Shown here: positions 1-10,632 of the stretch, piece after piece
Position numbering within the stretch: position 1 is the first letter of the stretch
Layout of the letters: each line of letters begins with the position of its first letter
Assembly (NCBI GenBank): GCA_030681675.1
Contig: JAUXRP010000017.1
Span: 62,001 to 126,000 of the forward strand
DNA from: Candidatus Planktophila sp.
GTDB lineage: Bacteria; Actinomycetota; Actinomycetes; Nanopelagicales; Nanopelagicaceae
DNA: 64,000 nucleotides
Reading direction: 5' to 3'
Translations under genes and position numbers: made by a program
Notes under the pieces: generated by a model
What the model was told of the DNA's origin: nothing
Database searches by the model: none
What the model saw: only the letters and a program-made list of their open reading frames with translations

Positions 1-1
1 A

Positions 2-799
2 CTGGGGACAAAAAAAGTTGGCCATGCCGGCACATTGGATCCAATGGCGACAGGCATTTTGGTACTTGGTTTTAACAATGGAACTCGTTTATTGCAGTAC
101 ATCACCGATGGAGATAAGACGTATCAAGCAACAGTAGTTCTAGGCATCGCAACAGTGAGTGATGATGCAGATGGCCAAATTATTTCTCGCAGTGATGTCT
201 CGCAGATTACTGATTTCCAGATTGAAGTTGAGCTAGCAAAAATGCGCGGGGTCATCATGCAGCGTCCTAGTTCGGTTTCAGCGGTAAAAGTCGATGGTGA
301 ACGAGCATACGATCGCGTTCGGGCAGGTGAAATCGTCGAACTTACATCGCGCCAAGTCACGATCTCCCAACTCGATATTCTGGTTATTCGTCATTTAGAA
401 GCGACAATTGAAATCGATATCGAAGTGACATGTTCTGCCGGAACTTACATCCGTGCGATTGCTCGAGATTGCGGGATTGCGTTGAACGTTGGTGGGCATT
501 TATCATCACTTCGCCGAAGCAGAGTTGCTGGATTTACACTTGAAGGTGCGGCTTCATTGGAGCAGTTAAAGCGTGGTGAGTTCAGGACACTTGCTCTGGC
601 TGACGTTGCACGTACAGTTTTTGTAGTTCGAGAGTTAGCGTTAGATGAGCGGCAAGAGCTCTCATTCGGTCGTCCATTATCGGCTAATCCAACGGATGAA
701 ATTTATGCCGCCATGAGCGGCAACAATGATTTGATTGCACTGCTGGCCAATAAAGATGGTTTAGCTAAACCAATTGCAGTGTTCGCGGCAGCGAATTAA
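2..799 (+). CDS. truB: tRNA pseudouridine(55) synthase TruB, 5'-truncated by window edge
   Basis: Makes pseudouridine 55 in the T-loop of tRNAs. The frame is open from base 2; the first visible residues read GTKKVGHAGTLDPMATG, the TruB catalytic block whose Asp (in TLDP) is the nucleophile. The TTG at 35 that could be taken as a start lies inside this motif, so it is not the real start; the true one is upstream of the window. Further family marks are the K-Y-x-A block (GDKTYQATVVLG), the RPSSVSAVKVDGERAYDRVRAGE block and the TCSAGTYIRAIARDCG block. The C-terminal 60 residues match the shorter PUA-like tail of actinobacterial TruB. ribF follows after 18 bp. Confidence 0.95.
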   Translation: MGTKKVGHAGTLDPMATGILVLGFNNGTRLLQYITDGDKTYQATVVLGIATVSDDADGQIISRSDVSQITDFQIEVELAKMRGVIMQRPSSVSAVKVDGERAYDRVRAGEIVELTSRQVTISQLDILVIRHLEATIEIDIEVTCSAGTYIRAIARDCGIALNVGGHLSSLRRSRVAGFTLEGAASLEQLKRGEFRTLALADVARTVFVVRELALDERQELSFGRPLSANPTDEIYAAMSGNNDLIALLANKDGLAKPIAVFAAAN

Positions 800-817
800 C
801 TAGGTAATAATAATCCA

Positions 818-1690
818 ATGAGCGTTGTCGTAATCGGAGTATTTGACGGAGTCCATAAGGGACATCAAGATGTGCTCAATCGCGCTAAGGCAATTGCAGG
901 GGACGAAAAAATAATAGCTCTTACTTTTGATCCCCATCCAGTCAGCGTTTTTGCACCAGAACGGGCACCAACGTTGTTAACAATTCTCACCGACCGGATA
1001 GAGCTTTTAAAGATTCACAATGCCGATCAAGTTGCGGTTATGAAGTTCACGCCAGAGTTTGCCTCAATGGTTCCAGAGGATTTTGTTAATAAAATCCTTG
1101 TTCAGCAGTTACATGCAACTACCGTTGTTGTCGGAAAAAACTTTACGTACGGTCATAAAGCTGCCGGAAATATTGAGACATTGAAGGCTCACTCGGAGTT
1201 TGAGACTATCGTTTTAGATTTAGCACCGGATGATGGAGAAGTTGTCTCTTCTACTCGCATCAGAAAACTCATCGTTGAAGGAAATGTTGAAAAAGCTCGC
1301 GAACTTCTAACTCGCCCACACCGCTTAGATGGGATCGTTGTCCACGGTGAAAAGCGCGGCCGTGAAATTGGATATCCGACGGCAAATCTGGGCGATCTTG
1401 AGCACCAAACAATTCCAGCCGATGGAGTGTATGCAGGCTGGTTAACCGTTGGGATAGATCGCTGGCCCGCAGCGATTTCAATCGGCACTAATCCAACTTT
1501 TGCCGGTATTCGTGGGCGTCAAGTCGAGGCCTATGCTCTGGATCAAGTGGGATTAGATCTCTATACAAAGGCGGCCACGATTGAGTTCGGTTGGCGCCTT
1601 CGAGATACGTTGACCTTTGATGGGCTTGAGCCCTTGCTCGTTCAAATGGCCAAAGACTGCGCGAAGGCCCGCGAGTTAACCGAGCTCTAA
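818..1690 (+). CDS. ribF: bifunctional riboflavin kinase / FAD synthetase
   Basis: Converts riboflavin to FMN and FMN to FAD in the cytoplasm. 290 aa. The N-terminal nucleotidyltransferase half begins GVFDGVHKGHQ (residues 7-17) and carries FDPHPVSVF; the SSTRIRKLI block closes this domain. The C-terminal riboflavin kinase half (about 165-285) has GEKRGREIGYPTANL, the flavokinase G-x-x-GR-x-x-G-x-PTAN signature. The protein starts right at the adenylyltransferase strand, slightly shorter than many homologues, but ATG 818 is the first start after truB. truB-ribF adjacency is the usual bacterial order. Confidence 0.96.
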   Translation: MSVVVIGVFDGVHKGHQDVLNRAKAIAGDEKIIALTFDPHPVSVFAPERAPTLLTILTDRIELLKIHNADQVAVMKFTPEFASMVPEDFVNKILVQQLHATTVVVGKNFTYGHKAAGNIETLKAHSEFETIVLDLAPDDGEVVSSTRIRKLIVEGNVEKARELLTRPHRLDGIVVHGEKRGREIGYPTANLGDLEHQTIPADGVYAGWLTVGIDRWPAAISIGTNPTFAGIRGRQVEAYALDQVGLDLYTKAATIEFGWRLRDTLTFDGLEPLLVQMAKDCAKARELTEL

Positions 1691-1744
1691 GAGATACTCG
1701 CCAGGGTCAGTATTTAGAACCGGTTCGGCAGTTGATTTTATGAC

Positions 1745-1750
1745 TAATGT
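1745..1750 (+). promoter_or_regulatory. candidate -10 box of a leaderless thiolase promoter
   Basis: TAATGT lies 6 nt before the ATG at 1757, and no Shine-Dalgarno motif precedes the ATG. This matches the TANNNT-N6/7-start pattern seen at several other genes here. No good -35 is visible. Confidence 0.4.
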
Positions 1751-1756
1751 ATTGGT

Positions 1757-2935
1757 ATGAAAACTTCAGTAATCGTGGCTGGCGCACGGACTCCGATTGG
1801 CCGATTTAATGGTGCACTAAAGAACCTAAGCGCAACCGACTTGGGTGGACTGGCAATAAAAGCTGCGATAGAGCGCGCAGGTATTGCACCAGATCAAGTT
1901 CAATATCTGATTATGGGACAGGTACTACAGGCAGGAGCGGGACAGGGTCCAGCACGCCAAGCGGCAATAAAAGCCGGCATACCTTTGGATGTTCCTTCAA
2001 TAGTAATTAATAAGCTCTGCCTCTCTGGGTTAAATGCAATTGCGCTGGCCGATCAACTCATTCGTGCAAACGAATATGACGTAATCGTTGCAGGTGGCAT
2101 GGAATCAATGAGCAATGCACCGCATTTATTAATGAACTCCCGTACAGGTTTCAAACTTGGTGATGCCATTTTGAATGATTCAATGATCTTTGATGGGCTT
2201 TTCTGTAGTATCGATCAAATGGGCGTGGGTGAGGCCACTGAGAAATATAATTCACGATATACATTGACCCGGCAAATGCAAGATGAATTTGCTTATCAAT
2301 CTCATTTTCGCGCCGCGAAGGCGCAATCCGAGGGCATCTTTAAAGATGAAATAGTTCCAGTAGAGATCATTGATCGAAAGGGAAATATCACTCTTTTCAC
2401 TTCCGATGAGGGAGTTCGTCCAGAGGTTTCGCTGGAAACACTTGCAGCACTCAAACCAGTTTTTTCGCATGGGGGAACTATCACTGCAGGGTCGTCTTCG
2501 CAGATTTCAGATGGTGCAGCAGCAGTTGTTGTAATGTCGAAGGAAAAAGCCATCGAACTTGGAATCGATTGGCTCTGCGAAATTGGTGCGCAGGGAATGG
2601 TGGCCGGACCAGATGCCGCACTTCACGAGCAGCCTTCAAATGCAATTAAAGAGGCGGCAAGAAAAGAAGGGATAGGGATAAAGCAATTTGATTTTATTGA
2701 AATTAATGAAGCATTTGCGGCCATTGGAATTGCCTCAGCGGATGCGTTAGGCCTCGACCTTTCTGCAGTAAACATTCACGGAGGTGCCATTGCAGTCGGA
2801 CATCCTCTAGGTATGTCAGGGGCCAGACTGGCTTTACATATCGCTCTGCAACTTAAGAAAAAGGGCAGTGGGTACGGGGTTGCTGCCCTCTGTGGCGGCG
2901 GTGGCCAAGGAGATGCGCTAATTTTGAAGCGTTAG
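1757..2935 (+). CDS. acetyl-CoA C-acyltransferase (thiolase)
   Basis: Thiolase-family enzyme that condenses or cleaves acyl-CoA and acetyl-CoA. 392 aa, the normal family length. The nucleophilic Cys is in [12 protein letters not shown] (about residue 89), the catalytic His block is [17 protein letters not shown] and the second catalytic Cys is in [12 protein letters not shown] near the C-terminus; NEAFA is also present. [11 protein letters not shown] is typical of acetoacetyl-CoA thiolases (AtoB/PhaA type), but direction and chain length cannot be read from sequence. It sits between ribF and rpsO, which are usually adjacent, and probably has its own promoter. Confidence 0.92.
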   Translation: MKTSVIVAGARTPIGRFNGALKNLSATDLGGLAIKAAIERAGIAPDQVQYLIMGQVLQAGAGQGPARQAAIKAGIPLDVPSIVINKLCLSGLNAIALADQLIRANEYDVIVAGGMESMSNAPHLLMNSRTGFKLGDAILNDSMIFDGLFCSIDQMGVGEATEKYNSRYTLTRQMQDEFAYQSHFRAAKAQSEGIFKDEIVPVEIIDRKGNITLFTSDEGVRPEVSLETLAALKPVFSHGGTITAGSSSQISDGAAAVVVMSKEKAIELGIDWLCEIGAQGMVAGPDAALHEQPSNAIKEAARKEGIGIKQFDFIEINEAFAAIGIASADALGLDLSAVNIHGGAIAVGHPLGMSGARLALHIALQLKKKGSGYGVAALCGGGGQGDALILKR

Positions 2936-2993
2936 CCTCGATTTCACGTATCCACAGCCCCGCTGGTAACCTATGCATCCAACGAGAAAGCGA

Positions 2994-3017
2994 TTTTCCG
3001 TGAGGTACACCGGAAAA
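2994..3017 (+). promoter_or_regulatory. hairpin in rpsO leader
   Basis: TTTTCCG (2994-3000) pairs perfectly with CGGAAAA (3011-3017) around a 10-nt loop, 36 nt before the rpsO start. Ribosomal protein S15 represses its own mRNA through leader structures in several bacterial groups, so this is a candidate autoregulatory element. Only the stem is seen directly; the role is inferred. Confidence 0.4.
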
Positions 3018-3052
3018 CCCCGTAATCATCAGATACATAGGAGCACAACCAC

Positions 3053-3322
3053 ATGGCACTAAAACCAGATGCAACAGCAGCAATCGTCGCACAGTACGGC
3101 TCGACTCCTACTGATACGGGAAGTCCTGAGACCCAGGTCGCTTTGCTATCCAAGCGCATTGAAGAGATCACCACACACCTAAAGACCAACCCACATGACC
3201 ACCACAACCGTCGTGGCCTTTTGTTATTAGTTGGACGTCGACGTCGAATTCTTCAGTATCTCGCAAAGACAGATATCAATCGCTACCGTGCGATTATCGA
3301 AAAGCTCGGTATTCGCCGCTAA
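3053..3322 (+). CDS. rpsO: 30S ribosomal protein S15
   Basis: Primary 16S rRNA-binding protein of the small subunit platform. 89 aa, the universal length, with the S15 signature running through [16 protein letters not shown] and [15 protein letters not shown], then the basic [10 protein letters not shown] segment. An A/G-rich GGAGCACAACC stretch precedes ATG 3053. pnp follows, the classical rpsO-pnp order. Confidence 0.97.
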   Translation: MALKPDATAAIVAQYGSTPTDTGSPETQVALLSKRIEEITTHLKTNPHDHHNRRGLLLLVGRRRRILQYLAKTDINRYRAIIEKLGIRR

Positions 3323-3339
3323 ATAAAAGAAAGATCCAC

Positions 3340-3370
3340 CCACTTGAGGATCAATGGTCCTCGGTAGTGG
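3340..3370 (+). promoter_or_regulatory. stem-loop in the rpsO-pnp intergenic region
   Basis: CCACT (3340-3344) pairs with AGTGG (3366-3370) and GAGGA (3346-3350) with TCCTC (3358-3362) around a 7-nt loop, 17 nt after the rpsO stop. It has a small internal bulge and only three following T residues. It may be a weak terminator, attenuator or RNA-processing site between rpsO and pnp. Confidence 0.5.
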
Positions 3371-3451
3371 TTTCCGCAAGAGCCCTATGTAGGCGTGCGT
3401 GAACTTCGATCGGAGATTCATTGTTTTCATTCGGTGAGGTGGCCCGAAACC

Positions 3452-3475
3452 GAGATAGTTGCATGCAGCTGTCTC
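3452..3475 (+). promoter_or_regulatory. long near-perfect inverted repeat just upstream of the pnp SD
   Basis: GAGATAGTTGCA / TGCAGCTGTCTC forms a 12-bp self-complementary structure when two G-U pairs are allowed; with a 6-nt loop the stem is 9 bp. It ends 9 nt before the AAAGGAGG Shine-Dalgarno (3485-3492) of pnp. An alternative hairpin, TTCGG (3430-3434) with CCGAA (3444-3448), lies just upstream. PNPase mRNAs are autoregulated through leader stems in other bacteria; a similar role here is inference. Confidence 0.5.
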
Positions 3476-3496
3476 AAGATAACTAAAGGAGGACCC

Positions 3497-5698
3497 ATGG
3501 AGGGTCAAGAGGTTCAATCAGCCGTTGCAGTAATTGATAACGGAAAGTTCGGAAAACGAGAGATTCGTTTTGAAACAGGTCGCCTAGCGCGCCAAGCAGC
3601 GGGAGCTGCAGCAGTATTTCTAGATGATCAGACAATGATCTTCTCGGCAACAACTGCATCAAAGACACCAAAGGATCAATTTGATTTCTTTCCTTTAACA
3701 GTTGATGTTGAAGAGAAGATGTATGCAGTTGGTCGTATTCCAGGATCGTTCTTTCGTCGTGAAGGCCGTCCATCAGAGGATGCGATTCTTACCTGCCGTT
3801 TAATCGATCGTCCATTACGTCCATCATTTGTTAAGGGACTTCGCAATGAAGTTCAGATCGTTGTGACTGTTATGGCACTCGATCCTGATCATATGTATGA
3901 CGTTATTGCTATTAACGCTGCATCGATGTCAACACAACTTGCAGGTCTGCCTTTCTCAGGTCCAATCGGTGGCGTACGCGTTGCTTTGATTGATGGCCAG
4001 TGGGTTGCATTCCCTAACCACTCACAGGTTGCAAACGCAGTCTTTGACATGGTTGTTGCCGGGCGCATCAGCGATGGCGATGTTGCGATCATGATGGTTG
4101 AAGCGGAAGCGACAACAAGGACGATCGAGCTCATTGCAGGTGGAGCGCCAACACCTAATGAAGAAGTAGTTGCACAGGGGTTAGATGCTGCAAAGCCATT
4201 TATCAAGATTCTCTGTGATGCACAGGCCAAACTTGCAAAGGTGGCTGCAAAGCCAACTGCTGAGTTCCCAGTATTCCTTGATTACCAAGATGATGTCTTT
4301 GCCGCCGTTGAAGCTGCAGCTGGATCAGATCTTGCTAAGGCACTTACTATTTCAGGTAAGCAAGAGCGCGAAACAAAGATCGATGAGATTAGCGCATCTA
4401 CGAAAGAAAGCGTTGGAGCAGCCTTTGTTGGTCGTGAAAAGGAAGTTCCAGCGGCTTTCCGTTCGCTAACAAAGAAGCTTGTTCGTCAACGCGTTCTTCG
4501 CGACAAGATTCGCATCGATGGTCGCGGACTTCGCGATATTCGTGCGCTCTCAGCTGAGGTCGAAGTTATTCCTCGCGTTCACGGTTCAGCAATATTTGAA
4601 CGTGGCGAGACACAGATTCTTGGAATCACAACGCTTAATATGCTCAAAATGGAGCAGCAGTTAGATACATTGAATCCAGAAAACCACAAGCGTTACATGC
4701 ACAACTACAACTTCCCACCATATTCAACTGGTGAGACTGGTCGTGTTGGCACTCCTAAGCGCCGCGAAATCGGACACGGAGCACTCGCAGAGCGCGCATT
4801 GATTCCAGTTCTTCCAACACGTGAAGAGTTCCCTTACGCAATCCGTCAGGTCTCTGAAGCTCTTGGTTCAAATGGTTCAACATCGATGGGCTCGGTCTGT
4901 GCATCAACACTTGCTTTGTATAACGCAGGTGTTCCATTGCGCGCACCAGTTGCAGGTATTGCAATGGGTCTAATCTCTGATACCGTCGATGGGAAAGTTG
5001 AGTACGTTGCCCTGACCGATATTCTCGGAGCAGAAGATGCATTCGGTGATATGGACTTCAAAGTTGCCGGAACTAAAGACTTTGTTACTGCTTTGCAGTT
5101 AGATACTAAGCTCGATGGAATTCCAGCATCAGTTCTTGCCGGTGCACTTCTTCAAGCTAAAGAGGCACGACTTGCAATCCTTGATGTAATGAATGAAGCA
5201 ATCGATGGCCCAGATGAGATGAGCCCGTTTGCTCCACGTATTATCTCAGTCAAGATTCCAGTTGATCAGATCGGTGCAGTAATCGGACCTAAGGGCAAGA
5301 TTATTAATCAGATTCAAGATGAAACTGGCGCAGATATCTCTATAGAAGATGATGGAACGATTTACATCGGCGCAGTAGATGGCCCATCGGCCGAAGCTGC
5401 ACGTGCACAGATTAATGCGATTGCTAACCCACAGATGCCAGAAGTTGGCGAGCGTTACTTAGGTACGGTCGTAAAGATGGCCGCCTTTGGTGCCTTCATC
5501 TCATTGATGCCAGGCAAAGATGGTCTCCTGCATGTATCCCAGATTCGCAAGATGCATGGTGGAAAGCGCATTGAAAATTTGGAAGAGGTCATGAAGGTTG
5601 GCGACAAGATTCAAGTTGAAATTGGCGAGATTGATCCAAAGGGCAAATTATCTTTGGTCCCAGTCTTTGAAGATGGAACTCCGGGCGCTGCGCAATAA
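3497..5698 (+). CDS. pnp: polyribonucleotide nucleotidyltransferase (PNPase)
   Basis: Phosphorolytic 3'-5' exoribonuclease. 733 aa from ATG 3497, chosen because a strong SD (AAAGGAGG, 3485-3492) precedes it by 4 nt; an in-frame upstream start at 3395 lies in the structured leader and has no RBS. Order: RNase PH domain 1 ([42 protein letters not shown]), helical domain, RNase PH domain 2 ([22 protein letters not shown] through [12 protein letters not shown]), KH domain ([12 protein letters not shown]) and S1 domain ([15 protein letters not shown]...GLLHVSQI). The M16 peptidase ATG follows the stop directly. Confidence 0.97.
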   Translation: MEGQEVQSAVAVIDNGKFGKREIRFETGRLARQAAGAAAVFLDDQTMIFSATTASKTPKDQFDFFPLTVDVEEKMYAVGRIPGSFFRREGRPSEDAILTCRLIDRPLRPSFVKGLRNEVQIVVTVMALDPDHMYDVIAINAASMSTQLAGLPFSGPIGGVRVALIDGQWVAFPNHSQVANAVFDMVVAGRISDGDVAIMMVEAEATTRTIELIAGGAPTPNEEVVAQGLDAAKPFIKILCDAQAKLAKVAAKPTAEFPVFLDYQDDVFAAVEAAAGSDLAKALTISGKQERETKIDEISASTKESVGAAFVGREKEVPAAFRSLTKKLVRQRVLRDKIRIDGRGLRDIRALSAEVEVIPRVHGSAIFERGETQILGITTLNMLKMEQQLDTLNPENHKRYMHNYNFPPYSTGETGRVGTPKRREIGHGALAERALIPVLPTREEFPYAIRQVSEALGSNGSTSMGSVCASTLALYNAGVPLRAPVAGIAMGLISDTVDGKVEYVALTDILGAEDAFGDMDFKVAGTKDFVTALQLDTKLDGIPASVLAGALLQAKEARLAILDVMNEAIDGPDEMSPFAPRIISVKIPVDQIGAVIGPKGKIINQIQDETGADISIEDDGTIYIGAVDGPSAEAARAQINAIANPQMPEVGERYLGTVVKMAAFGAFISLMPGKDGLLHVSQIRKMHGGKRIENLEEVMKVGDKIQVEIGEIDPKGKLSLVPVFEDGTPGAAQ

Positions 5699-7707
<2,009 letters not shown>

Positions 7708-7721
7708 AGGGATTCATACTC

Positions 7722-7979
7722 ATGACACAAAGCCAGATCACCATGTACAGCGCCGATTGGTGCGCCGATTGCCGCCGCTCAAAGCGATTGATGGATGAAC
7801 TCGATGTCGCCTTCACACTCATTGATGTCGAAAATGATCAGGTAGCTGCCGACAAAGTTCGGGAAATTAACGGTGGCGCACAATCCATCCCAGTCATTGT
7901 TTTTGCCGATGGCACGCATTTGACCGAGCCTTCAGATATCGATTTAAAGGCAAAACTTAGCGAGTTGGGTATTATCTAA
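7722..7979 (+). CDS. glutaredoxin-like / mycoredoxin-type thiol oxidoreductase
   Basis: Small thioredoxin-fold protein of 85 aa with a two-Cys active site, WCADC (C14 and C17), followed by RRSKRLMDEL, and a cis-Pro region SIPVIVFADG. The size and arrangement match actinobacterial mycoredoxins, which reduce mycothiolated proteins; classic members have CGYC or CPYC, so CADC is a variant. Its last 4 bp overlap the 3' end of the convergent azlD gene. Confidence 0.85.
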   Translation: MTQSQITMYSADWCADCRRSKRLMDELDVAFTLIDVENDQVAADKVREINGGAQSIPVIVFADGTHLTEPSDIDLKAKLSELGII

Positions 7980-8284
7980 AACCAGTTATAAATTGCCGCC
8001 GATGTAATAGCCGAGGTTAAGACAACGATTGGAAATGGCGCTTTTAGTAGCAATGCAATGACCGCGACACTCACTCCGGCGAATCGGTGATCAATTAAGA
8101 TCTTATTTTTTTCGGTAAAAGTTTGTACACCCACCAGTGCACTCAGTAATGCGATTGGAATCAGTGCGTTGATGCGCGCAATTGTTGGATGCTCCAGCCA
8201 ATGCGCAGGAATAGAGTGCCCAGATAGTTTCAAAGCAAAGGCAATAACACTTGTCCCGATAGTTGCTAGCCAGAAAGTATTCAT
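7976..8284 (-). CDS. azlD: AzlD-type branched-chain amino acid exporter small subunit
   Basis: 102-aa hydrophobic protein with about four membrane helices, of the AzlD family, and partner of AzlC in export of branched-chain amino acids. The RINALIPIALLSALVGVQTF segment and GVSVAVIALLLKAPFPIVVL helix fit the family. It starts inside the last codons of azlC (4-bp overlap), the usual coupled arrangement. Confidence 0.87.
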   Translation of the reverse strand: MNTFWLATIGTSVIAFALKLSGHSIPAHWLEHPTIARINALIPIALLSALVGVQTFTEKNKILIDHRFAGVSVAVIALLLKAPFPIVVLTSAITSAAIYNWF

Positions 8285-8943
8285 GGGCGCAGACCAACTG
8301 CAATAGCGATAAAAGCCGAAGCGATAATGGGAAGACCTGCAGGTAAAATAGGTGTCATCGCCAAAGCAAACACAACCGATCCAACCGCAAGGGCTCTGTC
8401 TCTATTATTTTCAAGTCGCGGCCAGACTAAACCTAAAAAAGCCGCTGGCACAGCCGAGTCCAGACCCCACGCTCGAGTATCACCCATTGCTTGAGCGCTG
8501 AGAGCACCGAGTAATGTAAAGAGATTCCAAAAAAAGAAGACACCAAAACCCGTTAACCAAAATCCATGTCGCATGGCATCAGGGCCGCGTTTTTCAGCGC
8601 CAAGTGCAACGGCCGTTGATTCATCTATAGTTAATTGTGCTGCGATAATTCGTTTGAAGCCCCTAACTTTTAATCGAGGCGCCATAATCACTCCATACAA
8701 GCCGTTACGTACTCCGAGTAAAGATGCTGAAACGACTGCACTCAGTGCGCTACCTCCCGCGCCAATTACTCCAATTGCTGCAAATTGAGATGCACCTGAA
8801 AATGTTAAGAGCGATAAAAGACAACTCTGCACAACTGAAAAACCATTAGCAACCGAGGCCGCCCCAAAAGCAATGCCGTAGGCACCAACTGTCAGGGATA
8901 CGCTCAAAGAATCGCGAAGTGTGATGGCTTCAACTCTGGACAC
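8281..8943 (-). CDS. azlC: AzlC family branched-chain amino acid permease
   Basis: 220-aa integral membrane protein, large subunit of the AzlCD (BrnFE-like) exporter. The N-terminal VGAYGIAFGAASVANGFS helix and FSGASQFAAIGVIGAGG segment are typical, as is DESTAVALGAE. The GTG start at 8943 gives the expected length. It is divergent from thyX, so the 8944-9002 gap carries both promoters. The exact substrate range is not readable from sequence. Confidence 0.9.
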   Translation of the reverse strand: MSRVEAITLRDSLSVSLTVGAYGIAFGAASVANGFSVVQSCLLSLLTFSGASQFAAIGVIGAGGSALSAVVSASLLGVRNGLYGVIMAPRLKVRGFKRIIAAQLTIDESTAVALGAEKRGPDAMRHGFWLTGFGVFFFWNLFTLLGALSAQAMGDTRAWGLDSAVPAAFLGLVWPRLENNRDRALAVGSVVFALAMTPILPAGLPIIASAFIAIAVGLRP

Positions 8944-8990
8944 GCGGACAGTCTGCCGTAGAAATCCAAAGCCACCAAGGCGGGCGGGGA

Positions 8991-8996
8991 TAGGGT
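8991..8996 (+). promoter_or_regulatory. candidate -10 box for leaderless thyX transcript
   Basis: TAGGGT lies 6 nt before the thyX ATG at 9003; no SD motif is present in the remaining gap. Confidence 0.45.
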
Positions 8997-9002
8997 CACG
9001 CT

Positions 9003-9722
9003 ATGGCCGAAGAGATTATTTACCGTGACGACGTGACAGTAGAGCTCGTGAAATCGAGCGCTAGCGATGCAGATGTGATTTGGGCTGCACGTGTGTCAAC
9101 GGCCGGCGAACAGTCGATGGAGGAGATTGGCGAAGATCCATCAAGGTCGGCTGGATTGATCAATTATTTAGCTCGCGAACGTCACGGATCTCCCTTCGAA
9201 CATACATCAATGACCTTTTTTGTCTCTGCCCCAATTTTTGTCTTTCGAGAATTCATGCGCCATCGCATCGCTTCTTATAATGAAGAAAGCGGTCGCTACC
9301 GGGAATTAAAACCGGTTTTCTATATCCCATCTAAATCGCGCAAACTCTTACAAGTTGGCAAAACTGGTGCTTATACATTTGAAGATGGCACACAAGAGCA
9401 GTTTGAACTTTCAATTAGTGCAATGAAGGCTGCTTATGTTGTTGCCTATGAAAGTTATCAGAAAATGCTCGATGCGGGTATTGCACGTGAAGTTGCACGT
9501 GTAGTTTTACCTGTTGCAACGTACTCTTCTATGTATGTGACTATGAATGCACGCGCATTAATGAATTTTTTATCACTACGTACTTCCCGCGAAGGCTCGC
9601 ACTTTCCAAGCTATCCACAGCGTGAAATTGAGATGGTAGCTGAGAAAATGGAGGCCGAGTTCGCACGTTTAATGCCATTAACACACGGCGCTTTTGAAAA
9701 ATCTGGACGTATCGCGCCTTAA
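9003..9722 (+). CDS. thyX: flavin-dependent thymidylate synthase ThyX
   Basis: Makes dTMP from dUMP using FAD, NADPH and methylene-tetrahydrofolate. 239 aa. The diagnostic motif RHRxxSxNExSGRY is intact (R86-H87-R88, S91, N93-E94, S96-G97-R98-Y99). The C-terminal ARALMNFLSLRTSREGSHFPSYPQREI block carries the substrate-binding residues. thyX-dapA-rnj-ftsK is the common actinobacterial order. No thyA is seen in the window. Confidence 0.97.
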   Translation: MAEEIIYRDDVTVELVKSSASDADVIWAARVSTAGEQSMEEIGEDPSRSAGLINYLARERHGSPFEHTSMTFFVSAPIFVFREFMRHRIASYNEESGRYRELKPVFYIPSKSRKLLQVGKTGAYTFEDGTQEQFELSISAMKAAYVVAYESYQKMLDAGIAREVARVVLPVATYSSMYVTMNARALMNFLSLRTSREGSHFPSYPQREIEMVAEKMEAEFARLMPLTHGAFEKSGRIAP

Positions 9723-9728
9723 AACGGG

Positions 9729-9734
9729 TAGAGT
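9729..9734 (+). promoter_or_regulatory. candidate -10 box for leaderless dapA transcript
   Basis: TAGAGT lies 7 nt before ATG 9742, within the 19-bp thyX-dapA gap, and there is no SD. This spacing supports 9742 as the start of dapA. Confidence 0.5.
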
Positions 9735-9741
9735 TAGCGGT

Positions 9742-10632
9742 ATGAGTACGCCTGCACCTTTTGGTCGAATGTTGACTGCAATGGTCACTCCCTTTAAAAA
9801 GGATGGAAGCATTGATTGGAATGGCATAGAAACAATTGCCAATCACTTAGTTAATATCGGTCATGACGGAATCGTTGTGAATGGGACAACTGGAGAGGCA
9901 CCTACTACTAAATCCTCTGAAAAAGAGGAGATAATTAAAACCGTAAAACGAGTAGTTGGCACGAATATCAAAGTCGTCTCTGGTGCAGGTGATAATGAGA
10001 CCGACTATTCAATTAACCAAGCCAAACGTTCTGAGGCGGCAGGTGCCGATGGCATCTTGGTGGTGACGCCTTATTACAATAGACCCCCACAAGCCGGTAT
10101 AAAGGCGCATTTCTTAGCGATGGCAAATGCCACTGGTCTGCCAATGATGCTCTATGACATTCCAGGGCGAACTGGAGTTGAAATTGAATCCGACACGATC
10201 GTTGAACTTTTCGAGCATCCATCGATTGTTGCCCTCAAAGATGCAAAAGGAAATGTAGCTGCAACGTCGTGGGTTATTAAACGGTGTGGAATTCCGGTCT
10301 ATTCAGGTGATGATATTTTGAATTTGCCACTTCTTTCAGTTGGCGCTGTAGGTTTTGTTTCAGTGTGTGGACATACTGTTGGAGCGGATTTAAAAGCGAT
10401 GCTCAACGCTTGGTTTGATGGTAACCCTGGACGTGCATTAGAGATTCATCAAAAACTCTTGCCAGTATTTACCGGAACTTTCCGCACACAAGGTGCCATC
10501 ATGACTAAAGCAGCGCTTACGCTGATGGGTCTGCCTGGCGGACACACTCGTCTTCCACTCGTCGATGCAACGGATGCGCAGATAGCGCAGTTGCGCGATG
10601 ATCTAAACGCCGGTGGCGTTCTCCTTAAATAA
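9742..10632 (+). CDS. dapA: 4-hydroxy-tetrahydrodipicolinate synthase
   Basis: Condenses pyruvate with aspartate semialdehyde, the first committed lysine/DAP step. 296 aa from ATG 9742; an earlier in-frame start at 9694 would overlap thyX and add 16 residues unlike the family N-terminus. The Schiff-base Lys is K166 (IVALKDAKG), with Y138 and R143 in LYDIPGRTG and GTTGE at 48-52. The TIM-barrel length is typical. Its stop overlaps the rnj start (TAATG). Confidence 0.96.
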   Translation: MSTPAPFGRMLTAMVTPFKKDGSIDWNGIETIANHLVNIGHDGIVVNGTTGEAPTTKSSEKEEIIKTVKRVVGTNIKVVSGAGDNETDYSINQAKRSEAAGADGILVVTPYYNRPPQAGIKAHFLAMANATGLPMMLYDIPGRTGVEIESDTIVELFEHPSIVALKDAKGNVAATSWVIKRCGIPVYSGDDILNLPLLSVGAVGFVSVCGHTVGADLKAMLNAWFDGNPGRALEIHQKLLPVFTGTFRTQGAIMTKAALTLMGLPGGHTRLPLVDATDAQIAQLRDDLNAGGVLLK

